This document shows positions 56,112 to 64,000 of a DNA stretch of 64,000 nucleotides, one piece after another; the first letter of the stretch is position 1; every line of letters starts with the position of its first letter. Source of the stretch: Rhodobacter maris (GTDB lineage: Bacteria > Pseudomonadota > Alphaproteobacteria > Rhodobacterales > Rhodobacteraceae); the NCBI RefSeq assembly GCF_900217815.1, contig NZ_OBMT01000005.1:62001-126000 (forward strand), read 5' to 3'. The translations under genes and the position numbers were made by a program. The notes beneath the pieces were generated by a model. It saw only the letters and a list, made by a program, of their open reading frames with translations. It was not told the origin of the DNA and searched no databases.

Positions 56112-57470
56112 TCAGGATTCCATCAGGCGCCGCAGAAGCCCGATATCTTCGGCTAGTTGCGTATCGGTCGCCATCAACTCGTCGATCTTGCGGATGCCAT
56201 GCATGATGGTGGTGTGATCGCGCCCGCCGAACCGGCGTCCGATTTCGGGCAGGCTCCGCGTGGTGAGATGCTTGGCAAGATACATCGCCACCTGCCGTGG
56301 CCGGGCGATGGTGCGCAGCCGCTTCGGTCCGATCATGTCCGAGAGGCGCACATTGTAATGCTCCGCCACCTTGCGCTGGATTTCCTCGATGGTGACGCGG
56401 CGATCAGAGGCGCGCAGAATGTCGGCAAGGCATTCCTGAGCCAGATCGAGCGTGATTTCGCGCCCCACGAGCGAGGCAAAGGCAAAAAGCCGCGTCAGCG
56501 CCCCTTCGAGCACGCGCACGTTGGTGGTGATCCGATGCGCGAGGAATTCGAGCACGCCATCGGCCATCACGAGGCCCGGGTAGCTCACACGGTAAGCCTC
56601 GGCCTTGGTTTGCAGGATGCCGAGCCGCAGCTCATAATCGGTCGGATGCAGGTCGACAACGAGGCCGCATTGCAGCCGGCTCTTGATCCGTTCCTCCAGA
56701 TCCTTGATCTCGCCCGGCGCGCGGTCTGCCGAAATCACGATCTGCTTGCCCTGATCGACGAGTGCGTTGAAGGTGTGGAAAAATTCCTCCTGTGTGCTGT
56801 CCTTGCCGGCGATGAACTGCACATCATCGACCATCAGCACGTCGACCGAGCGGAAGAGTTCCTTGAAATCCATGATCTGCCGGTCGCGCAAGGCCTGCAC
56901 GAAGCGATACATGAACTGCTCGGCGGAAAGGTAGAGCACGCGCAGATCGCTGTGATGCGCCTGCAGCTCATGGGCGATCGCATGCATCAGGTGGGTCTTG
57001 CCGAGCCCGACGCCGCCGTAAAGGAAGAGCGGGTTGAAAGTGACCGGCCCGCCCTCGGCGACGCGGCGTGCCGCGGCATGGGCGAGTTCGTTCGGCTTGC
57101 CGACGACGAAACTGTCGAAGGTGAAGCGCGCATCGAGCGGTGCGCCGGGAAGCTCCTGATCTTCGGCGGTGCGATGCGCTTTGCGCATCATGGCAGCGGG
57201 CGCGGGTGTCTCGGGCGCCGCGGCACGGCCGACGCCCAGCGCAAGCGTTACCCGCTCGACCGGCGCGCCGGCATTGCGCAGTGCGCGCAGGATCGGTTCC
57301 CCATAATTGCGCGAGACCCAGTCGCACATGAATTTGGTCGGCGCTTCCAGCGCCGCGATGCCGTCGTTCAGCGCGACGAGCTCAAGCGGAGCGATCCAAG
57401 TGGAGTGGTTCGTCGTGCCGACGGTCTTGCGCAATTCATCGCTTGCTTGCCCCCAGAGCTCTTTTGTCAT
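56112..57470 (-). CDS. dnaA: DnaA, chromosomal replication initiator
   Basis: A 452-residue initiator: domain I (1-75, LWGQASDELRKTVGTTNHSTWIAPLE), a short linker, AAA+ domain III with Walker A YGGVGLGKTHLMHAIAHEL (152-160) and Walker B VLMVDDVQFI, and DNA-binding domain IV with RQVAMYLAKHLTTRSLPEIGRRFGGRDHTTIMHGIRKI. It opens the origin. A 454-base non-coding leader lies upstream; dnaN follows 101 bases downstream. Confidence 0.97.
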   Translation of the reverse strand: MTKELWGQASDELRKTVGTTNHSTWIAPLELVALNDGIAALEAPTKFMCDWVSRNYGEPILRALRNAGAPVERVTLALGVGRAAAPETPAPAAMMRKAHRTAEDQELPGAPLDARFTFDSFVVGKPNELAHAAARRVAEGGPVTFNPLFLYGGVGLGKTHLMHAIAHELQAHHSDLRVLYLSAEQFMYRFVQALRDRQIMDFKELFRSVDVLMVDDVQFIAGKDSTQEEFFHTFNALVDQGKQIVISADRAPGEIKDLEERIKSRLQCGLVVDLHPTDYELRLGILQTKAEAYRVSYPGLVMADGVLEFLAHRITTNVRVLEGALTRLFAFASLVGREITLDLAQECLADILRASDRRVTIEEIQRKVAEHYNVRLSDMIGPKRLRTIARPRQVAMYLAKHLTTRSLPEIGRRFGGRDHTTIMHGIRKIDELMATDTQLAEDIGLLRRLMES

Positions 57471-57924
57471 GTTCTTTCCATCAGCAGTCCTGCCCAGTCG
57501 CGGACCACGCCCTCAGGAGCCCCAACCGTCGCAGCGACGGATGAGGTCAGACATGACGATGCGTCCGGCGCAAATCCGGATACGGCATCACCTGCCGATG
57601 AGGCTTTCGCCCCTTTTTCGTCTGATCGCATCCGAGTGCCGAAGCGCAGGCTTCTTGGTATCGCGGCAGCTTTATCGAGCCAGCTTCGACCCTCGCGAGG
57701 CGTCATGTCCCCCAAGGCGACGTGAATCGCACCTAGACGCTAGCAAGCCGGACGGGGCGGCTGCAACCGATCTTCGCGCTTGACGCCCTGTTTCGCGAAA
57801 CGAATCTCCCGCGCCGCCGCAGGGCCGGTATGCATTGGTTCAAAGCATTGAATATAAAAAGAAATCAGGCGCCCTAAACGAGGGCGCCTGATTAATACGT
57901 GCCTGTTCCGGCCTTCGCCAGATC
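57471..57924. other. dnaA-rpsT intergenic region
   Basis: A 454-base gap, the longest in the window. It holds the rpsT terminator (57855-57893) and a leader for dnaA. I find no cluster of TTATCCACA-like DnaA boxes and no AT-rich unwinding segment, so an origin here is not supported. An 82-codon open frame ends on the dnaA start codon (TGA within ATGA) but has codon use unlike its neighbours. Confidence 0.5.
57855..57893 (-). terminator. Rho-independent terminator of rpsT
   Basis: A perfect 12-bp stem (AATCAGGCGCCC/GGGCGCCTGATT) with a 7-base loop, followed on the minus strand by TTTCTTTTTAT. It lies 32 bases after the rpsT stop. Confidence 0.92.
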
Positions 57925-58191
57925 TCAGTTCGAGAGCGCTTTCACGCGGGCCGAAAGGCGCGAGATTTTGCGCGAAACGGTGTTCTTGTGCAGCACGCCC
58001 TTGGTCACGCCACGCGCCATTTCCGGCTCGGCCGCTTGCAGTGCGAGCTTGGCGGCATCGGCATTGCCCGAGGCGATCGCTTCTTCGACCTTGCGGATGA
58101 AGGTGCGGATGCGCGAGCGACGCGCCTTGTTGATGTCGTTGCGGCGCTCGGACTGGCGGGCGCGTTTTTTGGACTGGGGCGTATTGGCCAT
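57925..58191 (-). CDS. rpsT: 30S ribosomal protein S20
   Basis: An 88-residue basic helical protein with the S20 signature [39 protein letters not shown] and [22 protein letters not shown]. It binds 16S rRNA early in 30S assembly. It has its own terminator. It lies upstream of dnaA on the same strand, as in other Rhodobacteraceae. Confidence 0.97.
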   Translation of the reverse strand: MANTPQSKKRARQSERRNDINKARRSRIRTFIRKVEEAIASGNADAAKLALQAAEPEMARGVTKGVLHKNTVSRKISRLSARVKALSN

Positions 58192-58314
58192 TCTCTGTTC
58201 CCGGACTTTTGCAATTCAAAAAGCGTAAAGCCCGGTCGTCCCAGCGAACCGGATGATTCTAGCCTGAGCGGGCTCCACGCGCATGTGAGGGCCGCCTATA
58301 GGCCAAAGACGCTC

Positions 58315-58340
58315 AAAAGAAAAGCCCCTTTCGGGGCCTC
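58315..58340 (-). terminator. Terminator after enoyl-CoA hydratase
   Basis: On the minus strand GCCCC-GAAA-GGGGC followed by TTTTCTTTT, 11 bases after the stop of the crotonase gene. Confidence 0.75.
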
Positions 58341-58350
58341 TCCCCCGGCA

Positions 58351-59127
58351 TCACTTGTCGCGGAACTGCGGTTCGCGCTTTTCGAGGAAGGCGGACATGC
58401 CTTCCTTTTGGTCTTCGGTGGCAAAGAGGGCGTGGAACACGCGGCGCTCGAACAGCACGCCCTCGCGCAGGGTGGTTTCATAGGCGCGGTTGACGCATTC
58501 CTTGACCACCATCGTCGCCACGGCGGATTTCGAGGCGATCTTGCGCGCGGCGGCCAGCGCCTCGGGGACAAGCTGCGCCACCGGCACGACGCGGCTCACA
58601 AGCCCAGAGCGCTCGGCTTCGGCGGCATCCATGAAGCGGCCGGTCAGATGCATGTCCATCGACTTCGATTTGCCGACAAAGCGGGTGAGGCGCTGCGTGC
58701 CGCCGATCCCCGCCACCACGCCGAGGTTGATCTCGGGCTGGCCGAATTTGGCGTTGTCGGCGCAGATGATGAAATCGCACATCATCGCAAGCTCGCAGCC
58801 GCCGCCGAGCGCGTATCCCGCCACCGCGGCGATGATCGGCTTGCGCGTGCGCAGAAGGCTGTCGGCTTCCACCCCGAAGAAGTCGGTGGTGAACATCTCG
58901 ACGAAGCTCTTTTCCGACATCTCCTTGATATCGGCGCCCGCGGCGAAGGCTTTTTCCGAGCCGGTCAGCACGATGCAGCGCACCTTGTCGTTCGCATCGA
59001 GTTGTTTGAGTGCATCGGCAAGCTCGCTCAGCAACGCAGAGTTGAGCGCGTTGAGGGCTTCGGGGCGATTGAGGCGAATGAGCGCGACGCTGTCTTCGAT
59101 TTCGACGATCAGGGTCTGGTAGGCCAT
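58351..59127 (-). CDS. Enoyl-CoA hydratase (crotonase)
   Basis: A 258-residue crotonase: oxyanion-hole text [11 protein letters not shown] (60-70) and [17 protein letters not shown] with catalytic E112, and second catalytic E132 in [20 protein letters not shown]. It hydrates trans-2-enoyl-CoA in fatty-acid or amino-acid breakdown, and closely follows short-chain crotonases in length and motifs. ATG 59127 (GGAAAGG upstream) is chosen over 59184. It is monocistronic, with its own terminator. Confidence 0.92.
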   Translation of the reverse strand: MAYQTLIVEIEDSVALIRLNRPEALNALNSALLSELADALKQLDANDKVRCIVLTGSEKAFAAGADIKEMSEKSFVEMFTTDFFGVEADSLLRTRKPIIAAVAGYALGGGCELAMMCDFIICADNAKFGQPEINLGVVAGIGGTQRLTRFVGKSKSMDMHLTGRFMDAAEAERSGLVSRVVPVAQLVPEALAAARKIASKSAVATMVVKECVNRAYETTLREGVLFERRVFHALFATEDQKEGMSAFLEKREPQFRDK

Positions 59128-59249
59128 TGCGGATGCCTTTCCTTGTTTTCGGGGAAGTCCTATCAGGTAAGACGCGAAACTCAAGACTTGTTGCGGGCCT
59201 GTAGCGCAGCGTTACCGGCAGTGCGGCGCAAATGCCCTGCCGGCGGCTT

Positions 59250-60095
59250 TTATCGTTGACACTGCGGGCAGAAATAGCTCGACCGCCCCCCCTGCGCGAT
59301 GCGCCGGATCGGGGTGCCGCAGGCGGGGCAGGGCGCATCCTCACGGTCATAGACACGGAAGGCATGCTGGAAATAGCCCAGTTCCCCATCGGCCTGACGA
59401 TGATCGCGCAGGCTCGATCCGCCCGCCTCGATGGCCTCCGAGAGCACCTCGCGGATGATCGGCACCAGCGCGGCAATGCGCGCGGCGGCGATGCGACTCG
59501 CCGCCCGGCGCGGGTCGATCCCGGCGCGGAAGAGCACCTCACACACATAGATATTGCCAAGCCCGGCAAGGAGATGCTGATCAAGAAGCGCGGTCTTGAT
59601 CGGGCTCTTGCGGGCCTTCAGCGCGGCGACAAGGTAGCCCTCGTTGAAGGCGTTGCCGAAGGGCTCGGGGCCGAGTCCAGCCAGCAGCCAATGCGCCGCC
59701 TCACGATCGGTGCGCACCAGATCCATCGCGCCGAACCGGCGCGCATCGTTGAAGGTGACGCGCGCGCCGCCCTCCATGTGCAGCACGACATGATCGTGCT
59801 TTTGCGGCACCGGATGATCGAGATGGAACCGCCCGAGCGTGACGCCCGAGACGAGCATTCGCCCCGACATACCAAGGTGGATGAGCAGACTTTCGCCGGT
59901 ATCGAGATCGGCGAGGATATATTTCGAGCGCCGCCGGAGCAGGGTGACCCGCGCGCCGCCAAGCCGCTCTGCCAGCCCTTCGGGCAAGGGCCAGCGCAGG
60001 TCGGGCCGGTTCACCTCGGCCCGTTCGATCCGCCGCCCTTCCATCGCCTGCACCAGCCCCCGGCGCACCGTTTCCACCTCTGGCAGTTCGGGCAT
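59250..60095 (-). CDS. mutM: Formamidopyrimidine-DNA glycosylase (Fpg)
   Basis: A 281-residue base-excision repair enzyme removing 8-oxoguanine and ring-opened purines. The N-terminal [13 protein letters not shown] carries catalytic P2 and E3; [15 protein letters not shown], the H2TH region [27 protein letters not shown], and the zinc finger [24 protein letters not shown] are complete. It is divergent from ubiE with 76 bases between starts. Confidence 0.96.
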   Translation of the reverse strand: MPELPEVETVRRGLVQAMEGRRIERAEVNRPDLRWPLPEGLAERLGGARVTLLRRRSKYILADLDTGESLLIHLGMSGRMLVSGVTLGRFHLDHPVPQKHDHVVLHMEGGARVTFNDARRFGAMDLVRTDREAAHWLLAGLGPEPFGNAFNEGYLVAALKARKSPIKTALLDQHLLAGLGNIYVCEVLFRAGIDPRRAASRIAAARIAALVPIIREVLSEAIEAGGSSLRDHRQADGELGYFQHAFRVYDREDAPCPACGTPIRRIAQGGRSSYFCPQCQR

Positions 60096-60171
60096 TTTCG
60101 CTCCTGTCGCATTGTCACGGCCGAAACCGACCCTATAAGAGGGGGAACGTTTTCAGGATCGGCAAGGGCAG

Positions 60172-60924
60172 ATGAGCACGGATCAGACCAGAACGACGCA
60201 TTTCGGCTACCAGACCGTCGAGGAAGACGCGAAGGCCGGGATGGTGCATGGCGTGTTTTCGCGGGTGGCCTCGAAATACGACATCATGAACGACCTGATG
60301 AGCATGGGCATCCACCGGCTCTGGAAGGATGCGATGATGGACTGGCTCGCGCCGCGCCCGGGGCAAAAGCTGCTCGATGTGGCGGGCGGCACCGGCGACG
60401 TGGCCTTCCGCTTCCTCAAACGCGCCCCCGGCGCCACCGCCACCGTCTGCGACATGACGGAATCGATGCTGATCGAGGGGCAGAAACGCGCCGATGCGGC
60501 GAATATGGCGGAGCGGCTCAATTGGGTGGTCGGCGATGCGATGGACCTGCCCTTCGAGAGCAACACCTTTGACGTCTACACGATCTCTTTCGGGATCCGG
60601 AACGTCACCCGGATTCAGGACGCGCTGAACGAGGCTTACCGCGTGCTGCGCCCCGGCGGGCGGCTGATGGTGCTCGAGTTCAGCCAGATCCCGAATGATC
60701 TGATGCAGGCGGTCTATGATGCCTATTCCTTCAACGTGATCCCGGTGATGGGGCAGATCGTGGCGAATGACCGCGCCAGCTATCAGTATCTGGTGGAATC
60801 GATCCGCAAATTCCCGAACCAGGAGCTGTTCGCCTCGATGATCCGCGAAGCCGGCTTCGAACAGGTGAAATACCGCAACCTTTCCATGGGCATCGCAGCG
60901 CTGCACTCGGGCTGGAAGGTCTGA
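60172..60924 (+). CDS. ubiE: UbiE, ubiquinone C-methyltransferase
   Basis: A 250-residue SAM methyltransferase: [42 protein letters not shown], motif [18 protein letters not shown], and the family signature [32 protein letters not shown]. It methylates the ring in ubiquinone synthesis, supplying the quinone that RegB senses. It is followed one base later by ubiB. Confidence 0.96.
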   Translation: MSTDQTRTTHFGYQTVEEDAKAGMVHGVFSRVASKYDIMNDLMSMGIHRLWKDAMMDWLAPRPGQKLLDVAGGTGDVAFRFLKRAPGATATVCDMTESMLIEGQKRADAANMAERLNWVVGDAMDLPFESNTFDVYTISFGIRNVTRIQDALNEAYRVLRPGGRLMVLEFSQIPNDLMQAVYDAYSFNVIPVMGQIVANDRASYQYLVESIRKFPNQELFASMIREAGFEQVKYRNLSMGIAALHSGWKV

Positions 60925-60925
60925 A

Positions 60926-62452
60926 ATGCGCGGCCCGCATAATATCTGGCGTCTGATCCGCACCGGGGCGACCTTCGAGCGCACCGGGGCGATGCGGGTC
61001 GCGCTGGAAGCGATGGAGGCGCCGCCGCGGCTGCGCCTCGTCGCGCGCATCATGGGCTGGCCGTTCAAATGGCTGGGCTACAAGGGCGACCCGAGCCTGC
61101 CGCCGGTGACCCGGGCGATCACCGCGCTCGGCCCCTCCTACATCAAGTTCGGCCAGATCATGTCTACCCGCCCCGATGTGGTGGGCGAGGAGCTGGCGAA
61201 CCAGTTGCGCATGCTGCAAGACCGGCTGCCGCCCTTTGATCAGCAGGTTGCGAAGGCGGTTCTGGCCGAGGAATTCGGCCGCCCGGTCGACGAGATCTTC
61301 ACCGAGTTTTCCGAACCCGTCGCCGCGGCCTCGATCGCGCAGGTCCATGCCGCGCGGCTCGCCGAGACCGGCGAGAAAGTGGCCGTGAAAGTGCTGCGCC
61401 CCGGCATCGAGAAAGCCTTCCAGCGCGATATTGACGCCTTCCATTTTGCCGCCGAGATGATCGAGCGGCTCTCGCCCGCCTCGCGGCGGCTGCGCCCCAC
61501 CGATGTGATCAAGCATTTCGAGGGCATCGTCACCGGCGAGCTCGATCTCAGGCTCGAAGCGGCCGCAGCCTCACAATTCAGTGCCAATACCGAGCGGGAC
61601 GAAAAATTTCGCGTGCCGCTGCCGGTCTGGTCGCTCTCGAGCCGGCGCGTGCTGGTGATGGATTGGGCCGAGGGTCTGCCGATGGGCGACCCCGAGGCGC
61701 TGAAGGCCGCGGGCCACGACCTGACGGCAATCGGCACGCGGGTGCTGCAACTCTTCCTGAGCCACGCGCTGCGCGACGGCTATTTCCATGGCGACATGCA
61801 TCAGGGCAACCTGAAGGTGGCGGAAAACGGCGATATCATCGCCTTTGACTTCGGCATCATGGGCCAGATCGACGAATACACCCGCCACGTCTATGCCGAG
61901 ATCCTGATGGGCTTCATCCAGCGCGATTACCGCCGCGTGGCCGAGGTCCATTTCGAGGCGGGCTATGTGCCGAAAGATCAGGATGTGACGCAATTCGCGC
62001 TGGCGCTTCGCGCCGTGGGCGAGCCGATCTTTGGCATGAACGCGAAACAGATCTCGATGGCGCGGCTTCTGGCTTACCTCTTCGAGGTGACCGAGCGCTT
62101 CGGCATGGCGACGCGGACCGAGCTGATCTTGCTGCAACGCACCATGGTGGTGGTCGAGGGGGTGGCGCGTTCGCTCAACCCGGCGATCAACATGTGGGAA
62201 ACGGCAAAGCCGGTGGTGGAGAGCTATATCCGCGAGAATGTGGGCCCGAAGGCGGCGCTGCGCAACCTTGGGCGCACCGCGCGGGTTCTGGGCCGGTTCG
62301 GCCCGCAATTGCCCGACATGCTTACCGCGGCGCTTGAAAACGCGACCCGCCCGCCCGCGCCCGCGCCCGAACCGCAACCGGTGCGGGGTGTGCATCTGGC
62401 AGGCGGGGCCGGGCTTGTCCTGCTCGGGATCGTGCTTGGCCTGCTCCTCTGA
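60926..62452 (+). CDS. ubiB: UbiB, ubiquinone biosynthesis atypical kinase
   Basis: A 508-residue ADCK/UbiB-family protein: the KxGQ motif in ALGPSYIKFGQIMSTRPDVVGEELANQL, the Ala-rich nucleotide loop AAASIAQVHAARLAETGEKVAVKVLRPG, FHGDMHQGNLKV and IIAFDFGIMGQI, and a C-terminal transmembrane helix (GGAGLVLLGIVLGLLL). It supports ubiquinone assembly at the inner membrane. It is coupled to ubiE and ends directly against convergent flgD. Confidence 0.95.
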   Translation: MRGPHNIWRLIRTGATFERTGAMRVALEAMEAPPRLRLVARIMGWPFKWLGYKGDPSLPPVTRAITALGPSYIKFGQIMSTRPDVVGEELANQLRMLQDRLPPFDQQVAKAVLAEEFGRPVDEIFTEFSEPVAAASIAQVHAARLAETGEKVAVKVLRPGIEKAFQRDIDAFHFAAEMIERLSPASRRLRPTDVIKHFEGIVTGELDLRLEAAAASQFSANTERDEKFRVPLPVWSLSSRRVLVMDWAEGLPMGDPEALKAAGHDLTAIGTRVLQLFLSHALRDGYFHGDMHQGNLKVAENGDIIAFDFGIMGQIDEYTRHVYAEILMGFIQRDYRRVAEVHFEAGYVPKDQDVTQFALALRAVGEPIFGMNAKQISMARLLAYLFEVTERFGMATRTELILLQRTMVVVEGVARSLNPAINMWETAKPVVESYIRENVGPKAALRNLGRTARVLGRFGPQLPDMLTAALENATRPPAPAPEPQPVRGVHLAGGAGLVLLGIVLGLLL

Positions 62453-63121
62453 TCAGCTCTCTTCGCGCAGCGCCGTAATCGACCCGGTCTCGATCGTCGT
62501 GCCGCCCTGCAACACCAGAACCGCGCCATCCGAGGTGCCCTGCGCCTCGACGATGCGGTTGTAGGTCTCGACCGGGTCGGTCGAAAGCAGGGTGCCGCTG
62601 TTGTAGCTCTCCAGCTCGAAGGTGTAGAGCCCCGCGGGCAGCGCATTGCCTTCGGCATCCGTGCCATCCCATTCGATCGAATCGGAGGAGACATCGATCG
62701 CGCCGCGGGAGACTTCGCCACCCGATTCATCGGTGATCACCAATACGCAATCGGTCGCCCCCACCACCGGGTTGGGCGAGATCGTCACCGCGTTCGTGCC
62801 ATCGAAATAGGCGGGCGATTCGCTGCGCGCTTCCATGCCGACCCAGCCGGCATATTCGCTCATCCCCATCAGGCCGAGCTGAACGAGCATGCTTTCGAGC
62901 AAGTCATTGGTCTGGGTTTGCTGTTCGACCTGCGAGAAGGTGGCGAGCTGCACCGCGTAATCGGCGCTGTCCATCGGATCGGTCGGATCCTGGTTCGTCA
63001 TCTGCGTGGTGAGCAGCTTCAGGAAGGTCTCGTAATCCGAGGTCAGCCCGCTCGCGGAGGTGCTCGAGGAGGAGCTCGACGAGGAGGAGGAGGAGGAGGT
63101 CGTGGAGGTGACGGTGGTCAT
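62453..63121 (-). CDS. flgD: FlgD, flagellar hook capping protein
   Basis: A 222-residue hook scaffold: a low-complexity N-terminus (Thr then a run of 12 Ser), the FlgD_N motif DYETFLKLLTTQMTNQDPTDPMDSADYAVQLATFSQVEQQTQTNDLLESM, and the C-terminal Ig-like/tudor part (WDGTDAEGNALPAGLYTFELES). It caps the growing hook of FlgE subunits. The stop abuts the ubiB stop. It follows fliK by nine bases. Confidence 0.94.
   Translation of the reverse strand: MTTVTSTTSSSSSSSSSSSSTSASGLTSDYETFLKLLTTQMTNQDPTDPMDSADYAVQLATFSQVEQQTQTNDLLESMLVQLGLMGMSEYAGWVGMEARSESPAYFDGTNAVTISPNPVVGATDCVLVITDESGGEVSRGAIDVSSDSIEWDGTDAEGNALPAGLYTFELESYNSGTLLSTDPVETYNRIVEAQGTSDGAVLVLQGGTTIETGSITALREES
63081..63099. repeat. GAG trinucleotide microsatellite in flgD
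   Basis: Six perfect GAG units on the plus strand encode the Ser run near the FlgD N-terminus; two interrupted copies flank it. Slippage by one unit would keep the frame. Confidence 0.7.
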
Positions 63122-63130
63122 GGCATATCC

Positions 63131-64000
63131 TCAAAAGCGAAGGTCGAGCCCACCCGCGGCAGTGCCGCGGCGCTGCAGGGCGAGGCTGGTGTCGTCGAAT
63201 CGGGCCGGGCGCTCCGCCGCGGCGGTACGGGCGTTCTCGCCACCCTGTTGCTCCTGCGCTGCGCGCGCGGACTCACCGCGATCCTGTGCCGATTGCTGCC
63301 CGCCCGACTGATTGGCGAAGTCAAAGCTGATGTCGGAATAGCCCATGTCGCGGAAGTCGCGCGCGAGGCTGTCGATGTTGCGGCGCATCAGGTCGAGCGT
63401 TTCGGGGCGTTCGGCATGGACCGAGACGGTGATCCCTGTGTCGGAGCTGTGCAGCGTCATCCGCACCTTGCCGAGTTCCTCGGGCGAGAGCGAGATCTCG
63501 ACCGGCTGATCGGCGGTGGCAGGAATCGCTTGCGCGAGCTGCCGGGCGATATGATGCGCACTGTTGGCGGCATTGGCGCCGGAGGCGGAGGGTTGCGTCA
63601 TCTCGGCACCGCCGGTCCGGAGGCTGCGGTCGAGCCCGGTGACACTGAGAAAACTGTCGCCCGCCTCGACGCTGCCCGCGGCCGCGGTCTCGGAGGTTGA
63701 GGCGATCGTCGTTTCGGATGCGGGCGGGCGCCCCTGCGTCCCGCTTTGCCCGGTCTCGCTGCCGCGGGCCGTGGCGACATGCTCTGTGCCGCGTCCGTCC
63801 GGGCGGATGTCGGCGCGGCTCTCGGCGCGCTCGATCCGCTCTTCGCGGCGGTTGCGTTCTTGCTTTTGCTCCCCGTCGCTTGCGGTCTCCGGGGCGGCCA
63901 CCGCCGTGCCCGGTGCCGCAGCGGCGGGAGCTGCCGTGGCGGGCGAGGAAACGGCGCTCGCCGCTGCAACGGGTTGGCTGTTGCCGCCCGTCGCCCGGTT
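63131..64000 (-). CDS. fliK: FliK, flagellar hook-length control protein (5' end cut by window edge)
   Basis: Frame open to the window edge; 289 codons are visible. The C-terminal FliK domain is clear: ARQLAQAIPATADQPVEISLSPEELGKVRMTLHSSDTGITVSVHAERPETLDLMRRNIDSLARDFRDMGYSDISFDF. The region before it is disordered and rich in Ala, Thr, Glu and Arg, as usual for the ruler part. FliK sets hook length and switches export to filament proteins. It precedes flgD as an operon. Confidence 0.88.
   Translation of the reverse strand, partial: NRATGGNSQPVAAASAVSSPATAAPAAAAPGTAVAAPETASDGEQKQERNRREERIERAESRADIRPDGRGTEHVATARGSETGQSGTQGRPPASETTIASTSETAAAGSVEAGDSFLSVTGLDRSLRTGGAEMTQPSASGANAANSAHHIARQLAQAIPATADQPVEISLSPEELGKVRMTLHSSDTGITVSVHAERPETLDLMRRNIDSLARDFRDMGYSDISFDFANQSGGQQSAQDRGESARAAQEQQGGENARTAAAERPARFDDTSLALQRRGTAAGGLDLRF

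Noticed and set aside
57467-57715. 82-codon open frame ending on the dnaA start codon (ATGA overlap)
   Set aside because: It looks like a coupled leader gene, but its codons (ATA, AGA, CCA, TCA, GTA, CGA) are unlike the GC-rich third positions of the neighbours, there is no good ribosome binding site, and no family is recognised. More likely the dnaA untranslated leader.
57471-57924. Possible oriC between dnaA and rpsT
   Set aside because: Synteny suggests it, but no cluster of DnaA boxes and no AT-rich unwinding segment is visible; many alphaproteobacterial origins lie elsewhere.

Overview
The window is an origin-proximal stretch of a GC-rich alphaproteobacterial chromosome, most likely from the family Rhodobacteraceae (Rhodobacter/Thioclava-like). 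The main evidence is a RegB/PrrB-SenC/PrrC-RegA/PrrA-HvrA redox cluster, the order tsaE-amgK-murU-addB-addA-trxA-hslV-hslU, ubiE-ubiB near dnaA-dnaN-recF-gyrB, and full CtrA boxes (TTAA-N7-TTAA). Genus and species cannot be fixed from the sequence alone.

Layout. 1-2.1 kb: a truncated exported protein, an HD hydrolase, a possible 30-residue protein and a LysR regulator. 2.1-5.3 kb: hvrA-regA-senC on the minus strand, divergent from regB. 5.4-7 kb: a membrane PAS protein resembling a kinase-less DivL, behind a perfect CtrA box. 7-15.5 kb: tsaE, the MurNAc recycling pair amgK-murU, and addB-addA, in a tightly overlapping run. 15.5-22 kb: trxA, hslVU, a lipoprotein esterase, Smr, Tim44-like, fxsA, secB and idi. 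22-27.6 kb: tamA-tamB. 27.6-30.6 kb: LysR divergent from glutaryl-CoA dehydrogenase, then a YihY protein. 30.7-33.5 kb: a di-heme peroxidase converging on a CRTAC1/FG-GAP protein, which overlaps a ROK regulator. 33.5-40.9 kb: the ROK regulator divergent from a complete xylose operon, xylFHGBA. 40.9-44.6 kb: a TetR-controlled HlyD-ABC exporter. 44.7-50.6 kb: flagellar operon motB-flgE-flgK-flgL-flgI with CtrA boxes. 50.7-60.1 kb: flavin reductase, gyrB, recF, dnaN, dnaA, rpsT, enoyl-CoA hydratase and mutM. 60.2-62.5 kb: ubiE-ubiB. 62.5-64 kb: flgD and truncated fliK.

Most of the window is conserved chromosome. No CRISPR array, transposase, integrase, prophage, tRNA or rRNA gene was seen. The most interesting signals lie below gene level: (i) a dispersed, nearly palindromic 16-17-base motif (GRAAYAG-AGM-CTRTTTC) found inside unrelated genes and forcing rare codons; (ii) a perfect 14-bp inverted repeat that puts the hvrA start codon in a stem and its ribosome binding site in the loop, with a three-codon upstream frame ending directly at the hvrA start; (iii) CtrA boxes linking the PAS/DivL-like gene beside regB with the motB and flgE promoters. 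Two ligand-responsive operons (xyl and the TetR exporter) and gcdH carry clear palindromic operators.
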